Source of the DNA: Chromobotia macracanthus
Taxonomy: Eukaryota > Chordata > Actinopteri > Cypriniformes > Botiidae
Reading direction: 5' to 3'
Assembly: GCA_036877525.1 (NCBI GenBank)
Contig: JAZGTH010000100.1
Location: 1,893,001 to 1,957,000 of the forward strand
Length of the DNA: 64,000 nt
Shown: in pieces, positions 1-12,202 of the stretch
Position numbering within the stretch: the first letter of the stretch is position 1
How the letters are laid out: every line of letters begins with the position of its first letter
Notes under the pieces: generated by a model
The model's input: only the letters and a program-made list of their open reading frames with translations
Told to the model about the DNA's origin: nothing
Database searches by the model: none
Position numbers and translations under genes: made by a program

Positions 1-852
1 TGCAGGTCTGTGTGGCATCCACTTTGCCTGAAAAGGATGCAGTGGGCACTGTGGTATTCAGGGCATGAACAATTCTATCATCTATAGTACGCATCACTTT
101 TAAAACTTCCTAAAAGATTGGACGAGAATTACAGAAAACGTGTTACTATACTGCAAGCCATGACAGTGTGGCCTTAAAGTACAAATCAAACTGTTTTATC
201 AAAATAAAACTGGTGGAAAAGGTTATTTGTGAAAATCACTGAAAGCAACAGTTCCATCATTAGATAAATTAAAGGGCATTCATTAATTGATTTTTAGACA
301 ATTATCATATTTCATGACAGATTACAAAAATAAAATCATTATTATTTCTCATCCAAACCATTATGGTTACTCCAAGTGTTTTGCTAAATGCATGACCTTC
401 CTTAATGAGTTGAACAGTCATTAATCATCATTTTAAGAATTTTAAATAACATTGATAAATATATTGCACGTCATGGATATCCTTTATAAACATAACTTCA
501 TAATTAATGTTGTACATTAATTATGAAGAACATTAATTATGTACAACATTAATTATGTTGTACATTAATTATCCTTCTTCTAAGGAGTTATTAAATCTAG
601 TTTTTCTAAAACAACACAAAACGCCATAACACTCACGCTTTCTGTGCACATTAAACCTCTACATACACCAGACCACCAAGGGTCAGTCATGCTTGCAGCC
701 TTTAAACGGACATCACAATAACGAGTTACAAAGTAGGAGTTGTCGCTTTAAAAAGCGGCATAATTTACATCTTATTCCGCTGACAGTTTCACCAGATTTA
801 CCTGAAACATTGAAAAGTCCTCACAGTTCAGAGATCCACCGGGCGCCGCCAT
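1..852 (-). CDS. mix23: MIX23 (CCDC58) mitochondrial protein, 5' part only
   Basis: Two coding exons are visible on the minus strand. Exon 1 (802-852) encodes 17 residues starting MAAPGGSLNCEDF. Exon 2 (from 109 down to the window edge) continues in phase 0 with EVLKVMRTIDDRIVHALNTT, then a stretch ending DATQTC. This matches the start of vertebrate MIX23/CCDC58, a small helical protein of the mitochondrial intermembrane space with conserved cysteines, linked in yeast and human cells to TIM23-dependent import. The start codon is fixed by its GC-rich context and a clean donor (CAG/gtaaat). The rest of the gene lies left of the window. It sits head-to-head with fam162a, as in human 3q21.1. The start codons are about 470 bp apart, so they may share a promoter. 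Identity is from remembered family sequence. Confidence 0.88.
500..572. repeat. Short palindromic repeat cluster in mix23 intron 1
   Basis: ATTAAT-centred motifs (ATAATTAATGT and its complement ACATTAATTAT) recur four times, alternately inverted, so the segment can fold into nested hairpins. It lies inside mix23 intron 1 and has no coding potential. Confidence 0.6.
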
Positions 853-1324
853 AGTGGACAGAAGGGGTCCTGCGCGCTGAGAGTGCCCGATCACTGCCTG
901 GATTATATTTACTATAGACATAGCGAACTGCAGTTTTTGATACTTACTAAGTAATGTTACAGATAATTATTACGCATTCCCTTATGCCCGTATTTGCTGT
1001 GAACCAAAACAATAGACAGTATGCGGTTTAAACTTTCCTTACGAAACAATATAGCAGGCATTAACATGACAGTTTAGGCCACTGGTGCTTATGCGAAATA
1101 CAGCATTGCAAATGTTAATTTTCTTCAGCTAAAACACAGATTTCCAACTTTAAACATTTCTTTGATGTATATTATAATGACTCTTAAGCAGGCGCTTATG
1201 TGAGATGTTTTGACAGGTCGGGGTCCTGTCAGATTGTATCTGTCGGTGCTCTTGCAGCTGTATGAACTGACTTTAAAAACAGAGAGAAGCTAAACATGGT
1301 GCTCATATTATTTCTTCAGCAGAA
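853..1324. promoter_or_regulatory. Divergent promoter region between mix23 and fam162a
   Basis: This 472 bp spacer separates the start codons of two divergent genes for mitochondrial proteins. The first 50 bp next to mix23 are GC-rich and contain CpGs, in contrast to the AT-rich surroundings. No TATA box at a sensible distance was recognised. The promoter role is inferred from gene layout only. Confidence 0.45.
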
Positions 1325-3290
1325 ATGATCTTCAACATGATCAGAGGGTCTCACACTGCCTTTGGGACTCTTATAGGTCAGTATTTTTAAGTCAAATATT
1401 TGTTTTTTTGGGAGCAGCCAACCAGTGTAAACTGTATGTCTGTACATCTGCTTATGTGTAGTGGACGCTTGATTATGATGTATCGAAGTTTTGAAGTTTA
1501 ATTTGTTTGTATTTGCCAGATTTAGTTTTGTTTCTTGACAAATAAAACTAAGTTTCTTGTTTCAAAAGAACCAGACCTCTTTTTAATCGACTTGTTATAA
1601 TGATTTAATAACCCCATCTGACCTATTTTACAAAAATATGATCAAAGTTCCAGCAAAATGTTCCAGCAAAATACAAAAATTGTTATTATAATTATTTATA
1701 TAGTTATATTATATAGTTATTGTAAAATAAATCTTTAAAAAATGATTAAAACCGCTGTTGAAATACGACCCAGTTTAAGTGATGTGATATTACAGTAGTA
1801 ACCAACTGTACTGTCTGGTATTTTGGTTGCCATGGTATTTTGTTGTGTCATCTTTACATTTCAAGTTCACATTCACAGCTTTAGCGAAGATGACTTGTTT
1901 GTTTGTCACTTTAATCAGTGCAAGATGTAACACGAAACGTAAAACATTAGTGTTGTATAAACATTATCATCATAACACTTACACTGGACATGAGTAAACC
2001 CAAACCAAGTTGTTGTTTTGAAGTTAATCCGTGTTTTTCCGCAGTGCGGAGAGGTGTGGTGATAAACACTGGTAATAGAGGGCTGTGCATTAAACCTCAC
2101 GAGGGACCATCCGCAGCCCAGCAGGGTCAGTATGTGTGTTATTAAATCCATGCACTCTTAAAAATTTTTTAACGCCTGGCATACGTGCCATTCGTGACTC
2201 TATATGCTGCAGTTTCTTCCGCAGGTTCCAGCGCGTTTTGTTTATTACAAGGTTTTCGCAGTTCAGTGCTCAGTATTCGTGAAGCAAAAAAAGAAAAAAT
2301 ACATATTGTGCGTAACACGCAACCAAGGAATTATGATGTAATGCAAGAAAGGTTTCTGTTCGAGTACTTTTACAAGTATCATTCAGTATTAGAGGGAATC
2401 ATACAGCATCTTTCCCAATGGACCAATTTGATACAGGAAAGTTTATAGGGTTGTAGTATATTTCAGTATATATAGCGGCTGTACCCAAGCTGTATCTGTT
2501 AAAAACAGTATAATCTCTCTAGCATACAGGTCATTTTTCTTCTCACTAGCTTTTTGTTTCCTTGTTGCCCTTAGCTCAACATCTTGGGTTTAAACTACCA
2601 GGCTACCGCCCATCAGAGTGGGATAAAAAGATGCTGTTGTGGTCCGGGCGATTTAAAACCAAAGAACAGATTCCGGAGTTCAAAGTCGTAAGTGGGCTAT
2701 TCCTGTTTACATTGAGATAAACTCCCATCTTTAAGCATGTTGTGGTAGTTATCGTGCGGTTGGTCTAAAAGATCATGTGGTTCAAGTTGCACCAGCCCAT
2801 TGGTGAAATACAGACTTCTGCTGTGAGGTTCAAACTAGATTTACTCCCAGTATACATATAGGTAATTAGTATAATTCTTGGTATCTGGAGAGAGATCAGA
2901 GTGAGCTCTGTTTGTCACGGTTAGAAACAAAACAGAGCAGGCACGTCCTAAATGACCTAAAGACAGTATCTTCTAAAAGGATCTGTAATGGTGACTTGCA
3001 AATTTTCAGATTTGAGATGATTGATGTACGTGTGAGGGCCTGCTATCTCATGATGGGACTGACCCTCCTGGCGTGCCTCACTATGGTCATCTCGGGCAAA
3101 CAGGTAATAATATTATAAAGTTTGCAGTTCTATAAGTTCTGTCATATCCTATAACCAATAGCATCTGTGACAGGCGGTAAACCTGAATGACAATCTGACC
3201 ACTCGTAACATGGAGAAGAAGGCCCGCTGGAGAGATGATGCACAGAAAGATAGCATCGAAGCTGTGGTCATTGCAGAGAAAGCCCAGTGA
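1325..3290 (+). CDS. fam162a: FAM162A-like mitochondrial membrane protein, possibly phase-broken
   Basis: Exons read as 1325-1376, 2045-2125, 2575-2687, 3010-3103 and 3174-3290. The third encodes YRPSEWDKKMLLWSGRFKT, the fourth FEMIDVRVRACYLMMGLTLL (start of a membrane segment), and the fifth a charged tail ending IAEKAQ. This is the FAM162 family layout. FAM162A (HGTD-P) is a hypoxia-responsive mitochondrial protein that promotes cell death in mammals, and its neighbours here (mix23, kpna1) are those of FAM162A. Two oddities: the donor after GTC at 2687 is phase 0 while the acceptor at 3010 needs phase 2, so the joined exons total 457 nt; and the fourth exon seems about five codons shorter than relatives after FEMID. 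Either an unusual acceptor is used (phase-0 AGs exist upstream and would add about 18 residues), or this copy is decaying, or there is an assembly error. Confidence 0.72.
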
Positions 3291-5514
3291 GCTCTTGAAG
3301 GGTCTTAATCCCTTAAAATGAAGATCACCAGGGATCTTAAGACCCATTTTTTGGTTTCAACCATGGATCAGTCAACAACCAGCTATTGTAAAATCATATA
3401 CCGTGCAACACTGAAAATGTGGTGGTGGTTTTTTAAAACTTTAAATTATAGTGAAGGTGCTTCTTTACCCAGAAAACAGATTTTTAGAGTAGTGTTAAAA
3501 AGTTTGTAGTTTTTTAAAGTTACTGGTAAATACTAAATGTATTTAAGTTTTTGAGTTTATGAGTTTTTTTTTTGTGCAATTTTTGTATATATTTAAAAGA
3601 AAAATGTTTAGCAAGACTTTTAAAATTGCAAGGCTTTTTTCCCTTAGTTACAGTCATGCTTTGTCTGAACTTTTTTGTATAGCTACTATTTAATAACAAC
3701 AGTCTGGGCCTGGATAAAATTATCGAACATAAAACACTCAGACATATATCTATTAACAACAATTGGGAAAGATATAATTTGATCTGAATGAATGTGTGGT
3801 CCCAAAGTAGGCTGAGTGTACATAATAATGAAAGTGTGACTACTGGGCCTTTGTGAATGAGTCTCATGAAAGAGTCTCAGCAGGTGATGAAAACCCAACA
3901 GATCATAAATTACTCAAGCACTGGGCTTCATGAAACAGCGTTTATGCAAATGGCGTAACAAAGAACAGTTACACAATCTCAATACAACAGCAGTATTGAA
4001 CACAGAGTTGGTCATCTCTTGGGAAGAATCTGACATTGAAATAACAAAAACTTAATAAACAATCATATCTTTTGACCTTAAACTCATTTTAAGTTTAAAT
4101 TTGTTGATATATATATTTTTTAGTCTTCTTCAAAGTTGTCCAATTGTTTGCTTTGCTAATGTCATTTTCACCTCACTTTTAAAATGTGGATTATGGCACC
4201 TTCGGTATTTAAAGATTTTAACCCTCACAAAAATACAATAAAACAGAGTAAAATGAAACAGAATTGTTTTCAATTAAACAGCTTTCTGTTCTGCATTTTT
4301 TCTCTTTCTAGTGATTCAGAAAATAATGTTGTGTCTGAATGTGTCTGCATTTAGCATGATTAGACATTAGTAAAGTTTGTCTCTCTCACACACACACACT
4401 CTTCAGGAAGCCACGCCTTCAGCTCAATTTTTTAACAGCTCATTAAAATGTTTGGAGACTTACTGATGGTGGAAGCTTTGAAGGGGCAGAGTTTTCACAG
4501 CAGGATGAGGCAATGACACTGTACTCTTAAATACTTAGTGTTTCCTGTATTTTCGTCCGGTCATTAATGTATGCGCCACAATTTTCACCTCAATATCCTG
4601 AGATCTGATTTTGGGCCTAAAACTGACTACCGAAGTTTTGATTTACACAAAGGGTGTCTGTTCTAAAAGTAAAGTGCCAATGAAGATGTTCATGTGAAAT
4701 TGTCCTCTTGAAGTATCAAATGGTTTAATGCAGTCTATAGAACCAAAAAGTTTGTCTTTTCTGTTTTTTTCTCTGTCCAGCAGTCTCAGTAAGTGTTAAG
4801 ACTCCAACTTCCAGAATTCCAAAGGTGCAAATGAGTAACCCTAAAAGGAGAGGCAGAGCCTATAAAGTTCAGTTGTTGTTGGAATGCATGTTAAATGTCA
4901 AAAGCAAGAGACTGTCTGACTGGCACCATCAGTCAGAAAAGCCTGGACCCCTCAGTCCCTCTGGCTGTCTTTGAGCTCTCTGGGTCAAATGAGAAGGTAA
5001 AAGTGCCTTCTTCAGTAGACATCCATTCGGTTATTCAGCAAAGAATGGTCATGACTCTTCAGGGGAAAATTTTGGGGACATGCAAACAAACACAGTCACA
5101 CGGTCAGTCCAGTGTTTACCAACATAAAAAACAGATGCTTTATCAGAGTCAGTATTGCAGTCACATCACAGAAGCTGTGCTTTCCCAGCTTCTATCAACT
5201 CATCGCTGGATGCAGTTTTCCTGTACACGTGGTACAGGGCTCCTGTAAATTGTTTACCTTTCATGGGGTGAAGGACTAATGGAATATGCAAGCTTTGAGG
5301 GCTGAATGAACATTTAATGCAGAGTATTCTGAGTGAAGGACATAACTGTGTGGGATATATCTAGGGATCAACTGGTCATCAGGATTCCTGCATCTGGGCA
5401 TGATGTCATACTTGTTCTGAAGCCAATGGGCCAATGACACCAGGGAAAGGGCATGGGGGGGAATCGGGTTGACCGGCAACACAAGCTCTTGTATAATCAC
5501 TCTAATTAAAATGT
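3291..5514. other. Intergenic spacer between fam162a and kpna1
   Basis: AT-rich spacer between convergent genes. It should contain the fam162a 3' UTR (candidate AATAAA hexamers near 4048 and 4238) and sequence beyond the kpna1 poly(A) site. A short CA run lies near 4385-4402. A 117-codon open frame at 4895-5248 on the plus strand has no recognisable domain. No other gene is visible. Confidence 0.5.
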
Positions 5515-5520
5515 TTATTT
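5515..5520 (-). terminator. Candidate poly(A) signal of kpna1
   Basis: TTTATT on the plus strand reads AATAAA on the minus strand, about 82 nt past the kpna1 stop codon. If used it gives an unusually short 3' UTR; longer forms are possible. Confidence 0.4.
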
Positions 5521-5601
5521 GTTGAATCCTTCACTCTGTTGGGTCGGGGGCATGTCTCACCCTCCAGGGTGGATTGTTTGGTAGGAGGAAGGACAGAGAT
5601 G

Positions 5602-8600
5602 TTAAAGTTGGAATCCCTCCATGGGAGCCTCACACTGCTGGAAAAGAAACTGCTGCTGCTGGAGATCGACAGCAGGTGCCAGGGCTGGATCTTCATCATC
5701 TGTACTGAAGTAGCGCTCGATCAGGTCAAAAGCCTTCTGGTAAATCTCCTGGTTTTCATGGCCTTGTAGAAACTCAAGCTTGTCCAACCCTGGCAGGAGG
5801 AAACAGAGAAATTTAAGCTCCAATGCCAAGTTGGAACATACATCAGTATCATCTAAAAAATAAATGGTTTCCATTGGTAAGTGCAAACATACCATAGGCT
5901 TCCTCAATGAGGGCGCAGTAGGGGTTGATGCCTCCACCTCGTTTAGCCTCCAGCTCACCCAGTCGTAGGATGTTCTCCAAACCATTGAGGGCCACCTGTA
6001 CAATCTTTGAATCCATCAGCGTCAGGAGGTCACAAAGGGGTTTGATGCAACCAAGCTCAACAAGATGCCTGAGAAAAGGATCAAAGCACTGAAATCTAAA
6101 CCCATTTTTGGTTCTTATATTGTATAAACCCCAATCTTTACTATGGCTTTGATCTAAATATGAGGATTAACAAATAAAATTAATCTCATGCTGAGGCTCC
6201 TGCATCTATCTAACCTGATCTGCTCAGCAGAACCTCCAGATGTAGCGTTTGTGATGGCCCATGCTGCCTCCTTCCTTGTACGGAACTCAGCAACTTGCAG
6301 AATATGAATCAACGGTGGGAACAAGTCTGCATCTATCACCATCTACAGGTTACAAAGATCAAAAGAAAAACAGCCTGTAAGGGTGAAGAAAAACAATGCC
6401 TCACCCAGAAACGCCCAGCTATTCAAGCCAAAACATACCTGTATTTGTGCACGGTTCCCAGCTGTGATATTAGAGATGGTCCAACATGCCTCTTTCTTAA
6501 TGGACTCTTTTGGGCTACTCAACAGGTGAAGAAGACTTTGCAGGGCAGAACAGTTAAGAATCACCTGTTTATGAGATAATAAATATGTCACCTTCAGATG
6601 TATTAAGCCCAAGGTCAAATAAAGTAACAAGTTGATGCAATAGCTACAATATAACAGCAGAGGGCACGTGTCACTAATCTTTTCACCTGAGTCTGTAGGT
6701 CATCTCCTGTGACAATATTCCCCACAGCTCTTAAAGCAGGGGACACCACCTTATATTCAGCATGTCTGAAAAACATGACAAAAAATGACTAATGACCAAA
6801 ATACTTTAATTAAACAGAACAAACCCAAAGCTATTAATTATTCTATTTTCTCAGCCCCGATTATTTAATCCATGCTCTTAATGCCGTACAGGAGAAGCTC
6901 CACCAGTCTGCGGCAGACTCCTGAGTCGATTACAGCCTGGATCTTCTCGTTGGGTCCATCAGACAGATAAGAAAGAGCCCAGCATGCATCAGCCAGAATG
7001 TCAGTATCATTCACAAAGAGCAACCAGGAGAGAACACTGAGACACGGTGATACCTACATTAAAAAACAAATACAATTTGGATATACAGTTTAACAGGGCC
7101 AAATATACACACAAGCATAAATGTATATATTCTGCCCTAAGAAAACATGACTTCAATGAAACGCCCACACGCTTCCCACAATGCAACACTATTATAGCAT
7201 TTTAGCAGCTACTGAAGTGAATTTAGAATAGACTATGGTTGTTTTATGTGTCTGGTTGTTATTTTGAAGTTCTTTTCATCTTTCAAGCTGTCTTCATTTG
7301 CATGTATTTATTTTGCAGGCGCTTGTATCCAAATGAACACGATTTTTGCAAAAGCAATTATATAACACCTCAACAGCACGAACTGCAGAGGCAGATAACC
7401 AAGTTTTATGTGCTTTATTTAAATAGTTCAAGCCCTAATAGTTAACCTGATAACTAATTTGTGAGTTGCCCCTTCCTATAACATTTACATTTCCAAACCA
7501 GACCCTTCAACTGTTAGGATAATGTCATGTTACATTTAGGAGATGATGGGGAAAGGTACTGTTACCTTCGTGAAATCCGGGGGTGGATTTTTCCCCCTGC
7601 ACAGGTTAGACAGTGCCCAAACTGCGTTCCTCATCATCGTCAGACGATTTTGTTTAGCCAATAACCTACAGCAAGAATCCGCATTATTAACATTTGTTCA
7701 ACAGTACATTTCCAAAACAAATAGTCGTGTGACTTACTGCACTAGAGAGGGTAAGATGTTGCAGTCCAGAACATAATCCCTGCATTCTGTACTGTCCCCC
7801 GCAATGTTGCCTAAAGCCCACACCGCCTGCAGTAAAGGAGACCACAGATAAGGAGACCACATGAGGTGGTCCTATTACCATAATATAACATTTTATACTT
7901 CAAACCAACAAGCAAATACAACAGAGATAAATCTACAAACAACAAAACAGTTGCTCTGGTTGAAGTGAGCAACTTCTTGCTTCTTCTAACTATCAGACTA
8001 TAACCTTGTCTGATTTCTTAAACGCACCCGGTCTTTTTGTAAATTATTAAACGTGCACATTATTCCTAAGATTAACTAAGGTGTTGTACCTACTACAATA
8101 CACAATGAACTATTCTTTGTAGGGTCCATATGTTCCATTTCATTTAACAATCTGTAGTTCATGTAAATGCCCTAATGGTAAATGTGAACAGTCAGGGATT
8201 CAAACCTGTTCCTGTACGTCCTCGAAATCCGAGCTGAGCATCTCAATAAAAATGGGCACCGCCCCAGCCTGGATGACCACACGCGTCTGGTGGGAAGTAC
8301 CCGAGGCGATGTTAGTCAGAACCCACGCTGCTTCAAACTGCACAGAAATAAGACGTTTGTCACAGCACTCCGCTAATGCACCATTCAGGAGCCAAGCGGA
8401 TTAAATAAAGACAAAGGAGTGAGTCGCAATATATGCGCATTCCAACACTGTGAGCTTGTGCCGGTGGAGTTCCATGCTGTATGACTCACTGTCTCACTGC
8501 TGTGGCTTGGACAATAAGTCTAGTAGGCTGTTCTGCTGGCCAGTTCCACTGCAGATGTAGCTTATCATGCTTACCTGTAAGGTGCAGTTCTCTCTCCTTT

Positions 8601-9805
8601 TTAAAAACTCCACAAAATGCTCCACGACTCCAGGGGTGGCAATGACCTCATCAATGGGTGGATTAGGTTCTAACAGAGGGTTGAGAAGATGGAATTAGCA
8701 ACTCCTCACACAAACGTAATTACATGTGTGCTTGAATCTCAATCTTAAGGGGGGTTTACCTTTAGATAGGAGCTTTCTGAAGCGCTGCGTTCCGATGAGC
8801 TGTTGTTCTGGAGAGCTAGAGAAGATCATCTGTATCATGTCCTCAGAGATCACACTTCCCTAAGGTGGAGAGATCAGTAAGGTAACATTTTACAATACAA
8901 ATGTACTACTAGCCCGATCCATGAATACAAAATTGGTGTTTTGTGGCTTTTAGCCTATGTATGTTGGATTTGAGGTTGCATAAATGCTACCATTCTCAAA
9001 AGTTGCTTTTCTTAAAAGTTGCGATTTAAATTATAGCACCGTTTACAATCTACAGTCTTTTTCTTTTGGGAAAACAAAAAAAATATTGATGCGTCACACT
9101 GCACATGCTCATTTTGTCCAATACCCTCTAAATTGATGACCATAACAGCATCTACATTTGACAAGCAAAATAATACCAAGAAGCAAATCATGTTCATGGA
9201 TGTGGCATAAAAAGGTAATTTTACTATTTAAAAAAAGACAAGTTCTTCAATAAGTCCCACCATCCTGACTAACAGAAATAGTTTAACATAGGAAAGTAAA
9301 CCGCATTTTTCAAGACAGTTCACAGGACTTTATAATTAAATACTGTTTTGCCTTTACATCTGCATCACTGTTTAACTGCCTCACCGTGATTTGGTCCATG
9401 TTGTTGGCCTGTGATTCCAGGTATCCACTGTCTGACATGCCATCATCCTCCAGTGCTCCACCCTCCTCCACTGTGGCCACATTTCTGCGCTTGAACAACT
9501 GTTAAAACACAGAGATTCACCGTTTCTCACCGTTTAAAAGAAATACAAAACTGTGCCACAGAGCCATGCCTCAATACACTGCATTTAGCGTCCTAACATA
9601 ACTCAAAAGCAATACATTGCATAGACTTCTCTTTCACTTCATTAAACAAATAAACATGACACATCCATAATTCTCTTACTTGTTCGTCTTTCTTTTGTTT
9701 ACGAAGCTGCAGACCTTCCTCTTCCCTCCTCCTCCTCATCTCATCTGTGTTGAGAGATTTGTTCTTATAGCTTTTGAGACGCGCATTGTCCTTCCCCTGA
9801 CTCAT
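5602..9805 (-). CDS. kpna1: Importin subunit alpha-5 (karyopherin alpha 1)
   Basis: Thirteen coding exons, all phase-consistent: 9680-9805, 9385-9498, 8760-8859, 8575-8669, 8206-8337, 7738-7826, 7566-7665, 6890-7053, 6687-6765, 6439-6564, 6215-6342, 5893-6068, 5602-5789. They sum to 1617 nt, 538 residues, the length of human KPNA1. The N-terminus has the basic importin-beta-binding region (residues 24-39, RRRREEEGLQLRKQKK), then armadillo repeats with the NLS-binding W...N pattern (AAWVLTN near 148, AVWALGN near 190, AVWALSN near 233, then ACWALSY, ACWTISN, AAWAITN), and the C-terminus EAPMEGFQL. It binds classical NLS cargo and hands it to importin-beta for nuclear import. The start ATG lies in a good context (acaccATGa). 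The KPNA1 assignment over KPNA5/6 rests on length and on the neighbours mix23 and fam162a. Confidence 0.95.
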
Positions 9806-9929
9806 GGTGTTGCCTGTTGAAAAGACATGAGCAAAGCAACAGAACATAAACGCACGACTCAAGGAATCAACAAGACTTGCTATTGAACAGAAGCCATATA
9901 TACGATATTATATCCATTCTGTCATCGTG

Positions 9930-10460
9930 ACACGATATTTGCCCATACCTCAAGAAAATTTCAGGATACAATTACGATTTGATTCATTCGGGGATATATT
10001 AATCGATTTTTTAATAAGTAGATATAACGTGCCTAGTTTACACAGCCAGTTACATTTTTATTCTCACAAATGCAACAAAAATACATAACATAAATGTTTA
10101 ATTAAACTCTTTAATAACTGCACATCCAGTATTCCAATTAGGATTGCATTTACAACAAAAAAAAAACACTTTAGTTTTTTTTTTAAATAAATACTTTTGG
10201 AAAATAAATAATGGGAACATCATTTGAGGCGACAGTGACTGTATTTCGTCATCCAAAGTGCTTTCATCAATGAAATGTTTTGTTTTTAAATGCACCGATA
10301 AGTTTGTCGTATTTCCCCAGTATTTGGCAACGTTTACAAATTGCATGGGTTTTCGTTTTCGTACATTTCCCTACCACCGCTTCGTTGCATCGCAATCTGT
10401 CGCACAGGCAGACAGTATAGTGAGCAAACGAAAATACTTTGGCGAAAATACGTAAAAGAT
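9930..10460 (-). mobile_element. Degraded hAT-type transposon fragment with BED zinc finger
   Basis: On the minus strand, one frame reads HAICKRCQ near 10325-10350. The next frame, directly downstream, reads AKYWGNTTNLSVHLKTKHF down to about 10260. Together they make a BED-type zinc finger (C-x2-C, then GNTTNL, then H-L-K-x-K-H) interrupted by a small frameshift. BED fingers of this type are typical of hAT transposases and their ZBED descendants. Flanking cgatat-rich sequence resembles transposon-derived repeats. No transposase core is visible, so this is an old fragment. It lies upstream of the kpna1 coding start, probably within its first intron. Confidence 0.5.
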
Positions 10461-10979
10461 ACGTGAAGATGTGGAGAGCATCAAAATAAAAGTACACATT
10501 GATATTTTACTCGTTATCCGACAGCAATAAAACTCACTTAAATGCTATTACAAACCAGCAATCAGATGAATTTGTCCAGGGTTTGTATGCAACTCCACTA
10601 TGGATTTGGCCACTGTCTGAACACTCTGTTTATCTTTATAGGAAAAGACGATTTTAAATGAAAACAGCCCATGTCCAGGGACTTAAATGCCCCACAATCA
10701 TCACATCCTAACAGACTAAACAGTTTATTACGGTGTTTTAAAGATCACACACAGTATGTGTATATCTGTCAGTGCGTCTTTAACGCTTCTTCCATGAGCA
10801 GTGGCGCTTCAACCCGCAAAGAAGACAAGCGACACATCCAACCATCTCCACCATCATCCAACACACAAGATTGTAGCCCTACATCGCATTTATTGGGATG
10901 TAAAGACTAATAAAAGTCAACGAAATGTCATTTTAGTGTTAACAAAGCGGCGGTCCTCATATTAAGGATTTAACACCGA

Positions 10980-11300
10980 TTTAACGCCTCGCCTCTCCCT
11001 CCCAGATCTGCGCAGCAGCCTCTGTTAGCTGCCCTGCTAACCTACCAACAAGGTGGCCCGACTGTTGCCTTTCATTTGTGTAATAAATAACTGCATTTGT
11101 CGAATTTAACGACACATGCGCGGATTGAAACTACACAATCATGAACAATACATCTGAACTCACCGACCTGTCAAAACGGTCTGGTTTATTCCTGCGTCGT
11201 TTAAGCTGCTACCGCTCTGCCTCCGCCGGTATGGTAATACTGCGCATGCGCACTGGAAAAGGACACCGTGTGCGAGGCGCATGCCCGGTTAGCGGCGTTG
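10980..11300 (-). promoter_or_regulatory. Probable kpna1 promoter and 5' UTR region
   Basis: This CpG-containing, GC-richer stretch lies upstream of kpna1. Read on the minus strand, GACAG/gtcggtgag near 11160-11175 makes a plausible donor for a non-coding first exon. The region also contains a perfect NRF1 palindrome. The exact transcription start cannot be read from sequence. Confidence 0.45.
11241..11252. promoter_or_regulatory. NRF1 binding-site palindrome
   Basis: TGCGCATGCGCA is a perfect 12 bp match to the NRF1 consensus, which is enriched in promoters of housekeeping and nuclear-encoded mitochondrial genes. Its place in the kpna1 upstream CpG region supports a promoter role. Confidence 0.6.
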
Positions 11301-11504
11301 CCAGTTTTGTGTGCCGACGTTTAGTAACAAATATTTCTTCCCCATTGTGCTTTGCTCAATAGTAATATATTAATATATACTATTGTTAATAGTAAATCTC
11401 AATAGTTTCACAAAATATATACAATTTTACAGTATGTCTTAGTATTGAGGTAAAACAGGTACTCTCTCTTAATCAACATAATATAAAAAAGACGCAAAAT
11501 TAGA

Positions 11505-11800
11505 TTTAATTAGATATTCAAACTCTTTATTGTCATCTGTACTTTAGAATAGTGAAATTCTTACTTTGTCCGTTCTCCTCGGCAACGCCGAGGCAGAAAG
11601 AAACATGAATCAACTAGATAATAAATATAAGAGAATAGACAACAAGGACAAACCAGGAAGAATAATAGCAATAAACAATACACTATAATAAAATATTTAA
11701 TACAGTAAGAGACAAAACACGAAAGTCAATACACAGTACGGATAAGATACGGATAAGGAACAATACATTAAAAAACACGTATACGATCAATAATTGGGGA
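11505..11800. repeat. Probable interspersed repeat
   Basis: The start (CTCTTTATTGTCATCTGTAC, then a GTGAAATTCTTACTTTG stretch) resembles the shared 3' tail of teleost retroposons. A short inverted repeat (CTCGGCAACGCCGAG) and an A-rich tract follow. Family and boundaries are uncertain. Confidence 0.3.
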
Positions 11801-12021
11801 TCTGGCAACCTGAATTACATAATGCGATGCGCAACAAGTAAAAATGTTGTTGCGGTGTTATCGGATAAAGCCCTTAACGTTGTAGATCTTACATATAAAT
11901 TAGTCTTATTGAGCCTTATTATTACCAAATAGATATAATTACAATGCATGCAGGAGGCACTCATACTGATATAGCATATAGTTTCATCATGCCCTACCTG
12001 AAATCCTCCAGGTGTGCGTTA

Positions 12022-12036
12022 CCACCAGAGGGCAGC
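12022..12036 (+). promoter_or_regulatory. CTCF-like core motif
   Basis: CCACCAGAGGGCAGC fits the CTCF core CCASYAGRKGGCRSY at all 15 positions. It lies between kpna1 and the rhodanese gene, with a second perfect match in the same orientation at 14546-14560. Confidence 0.5.
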
Positions 12037-12194
12037 GGATATATTACCTGGGCACATTGTAAACACATTCATATGCCAAATTCTCATTCACTGGCAATGT
12101 TCACGGCTGTGTGACTACGCTGCGATTTAGAGATGTTATCATATCAGGTTGTAAGTTGTTTTTGCAGCCACTAATCCGGTTTATCGGGGTAGAG

Positions 12195-12202
12195 TGACGT
12201 CA
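12195..12202. promoter_or_regulatory. CRE palindrome (CREB/ATF site)
   Basis: TGACGTCA is the full palindromic CRE. It sits in a CpG-containing stretch about 1.1 kb upstream of the first assigned exon of the rhodanese gene and is a candidate promoter element for it. An ATG at 12205 follows directly. Confidence 0.4.

Noticed and set aside
4895..5248. 117-codon open frame on the plus strand
   Set aside because: No recognisable domain, no splice or promoter evidence, and it lies in the spacer between two convergent genes.
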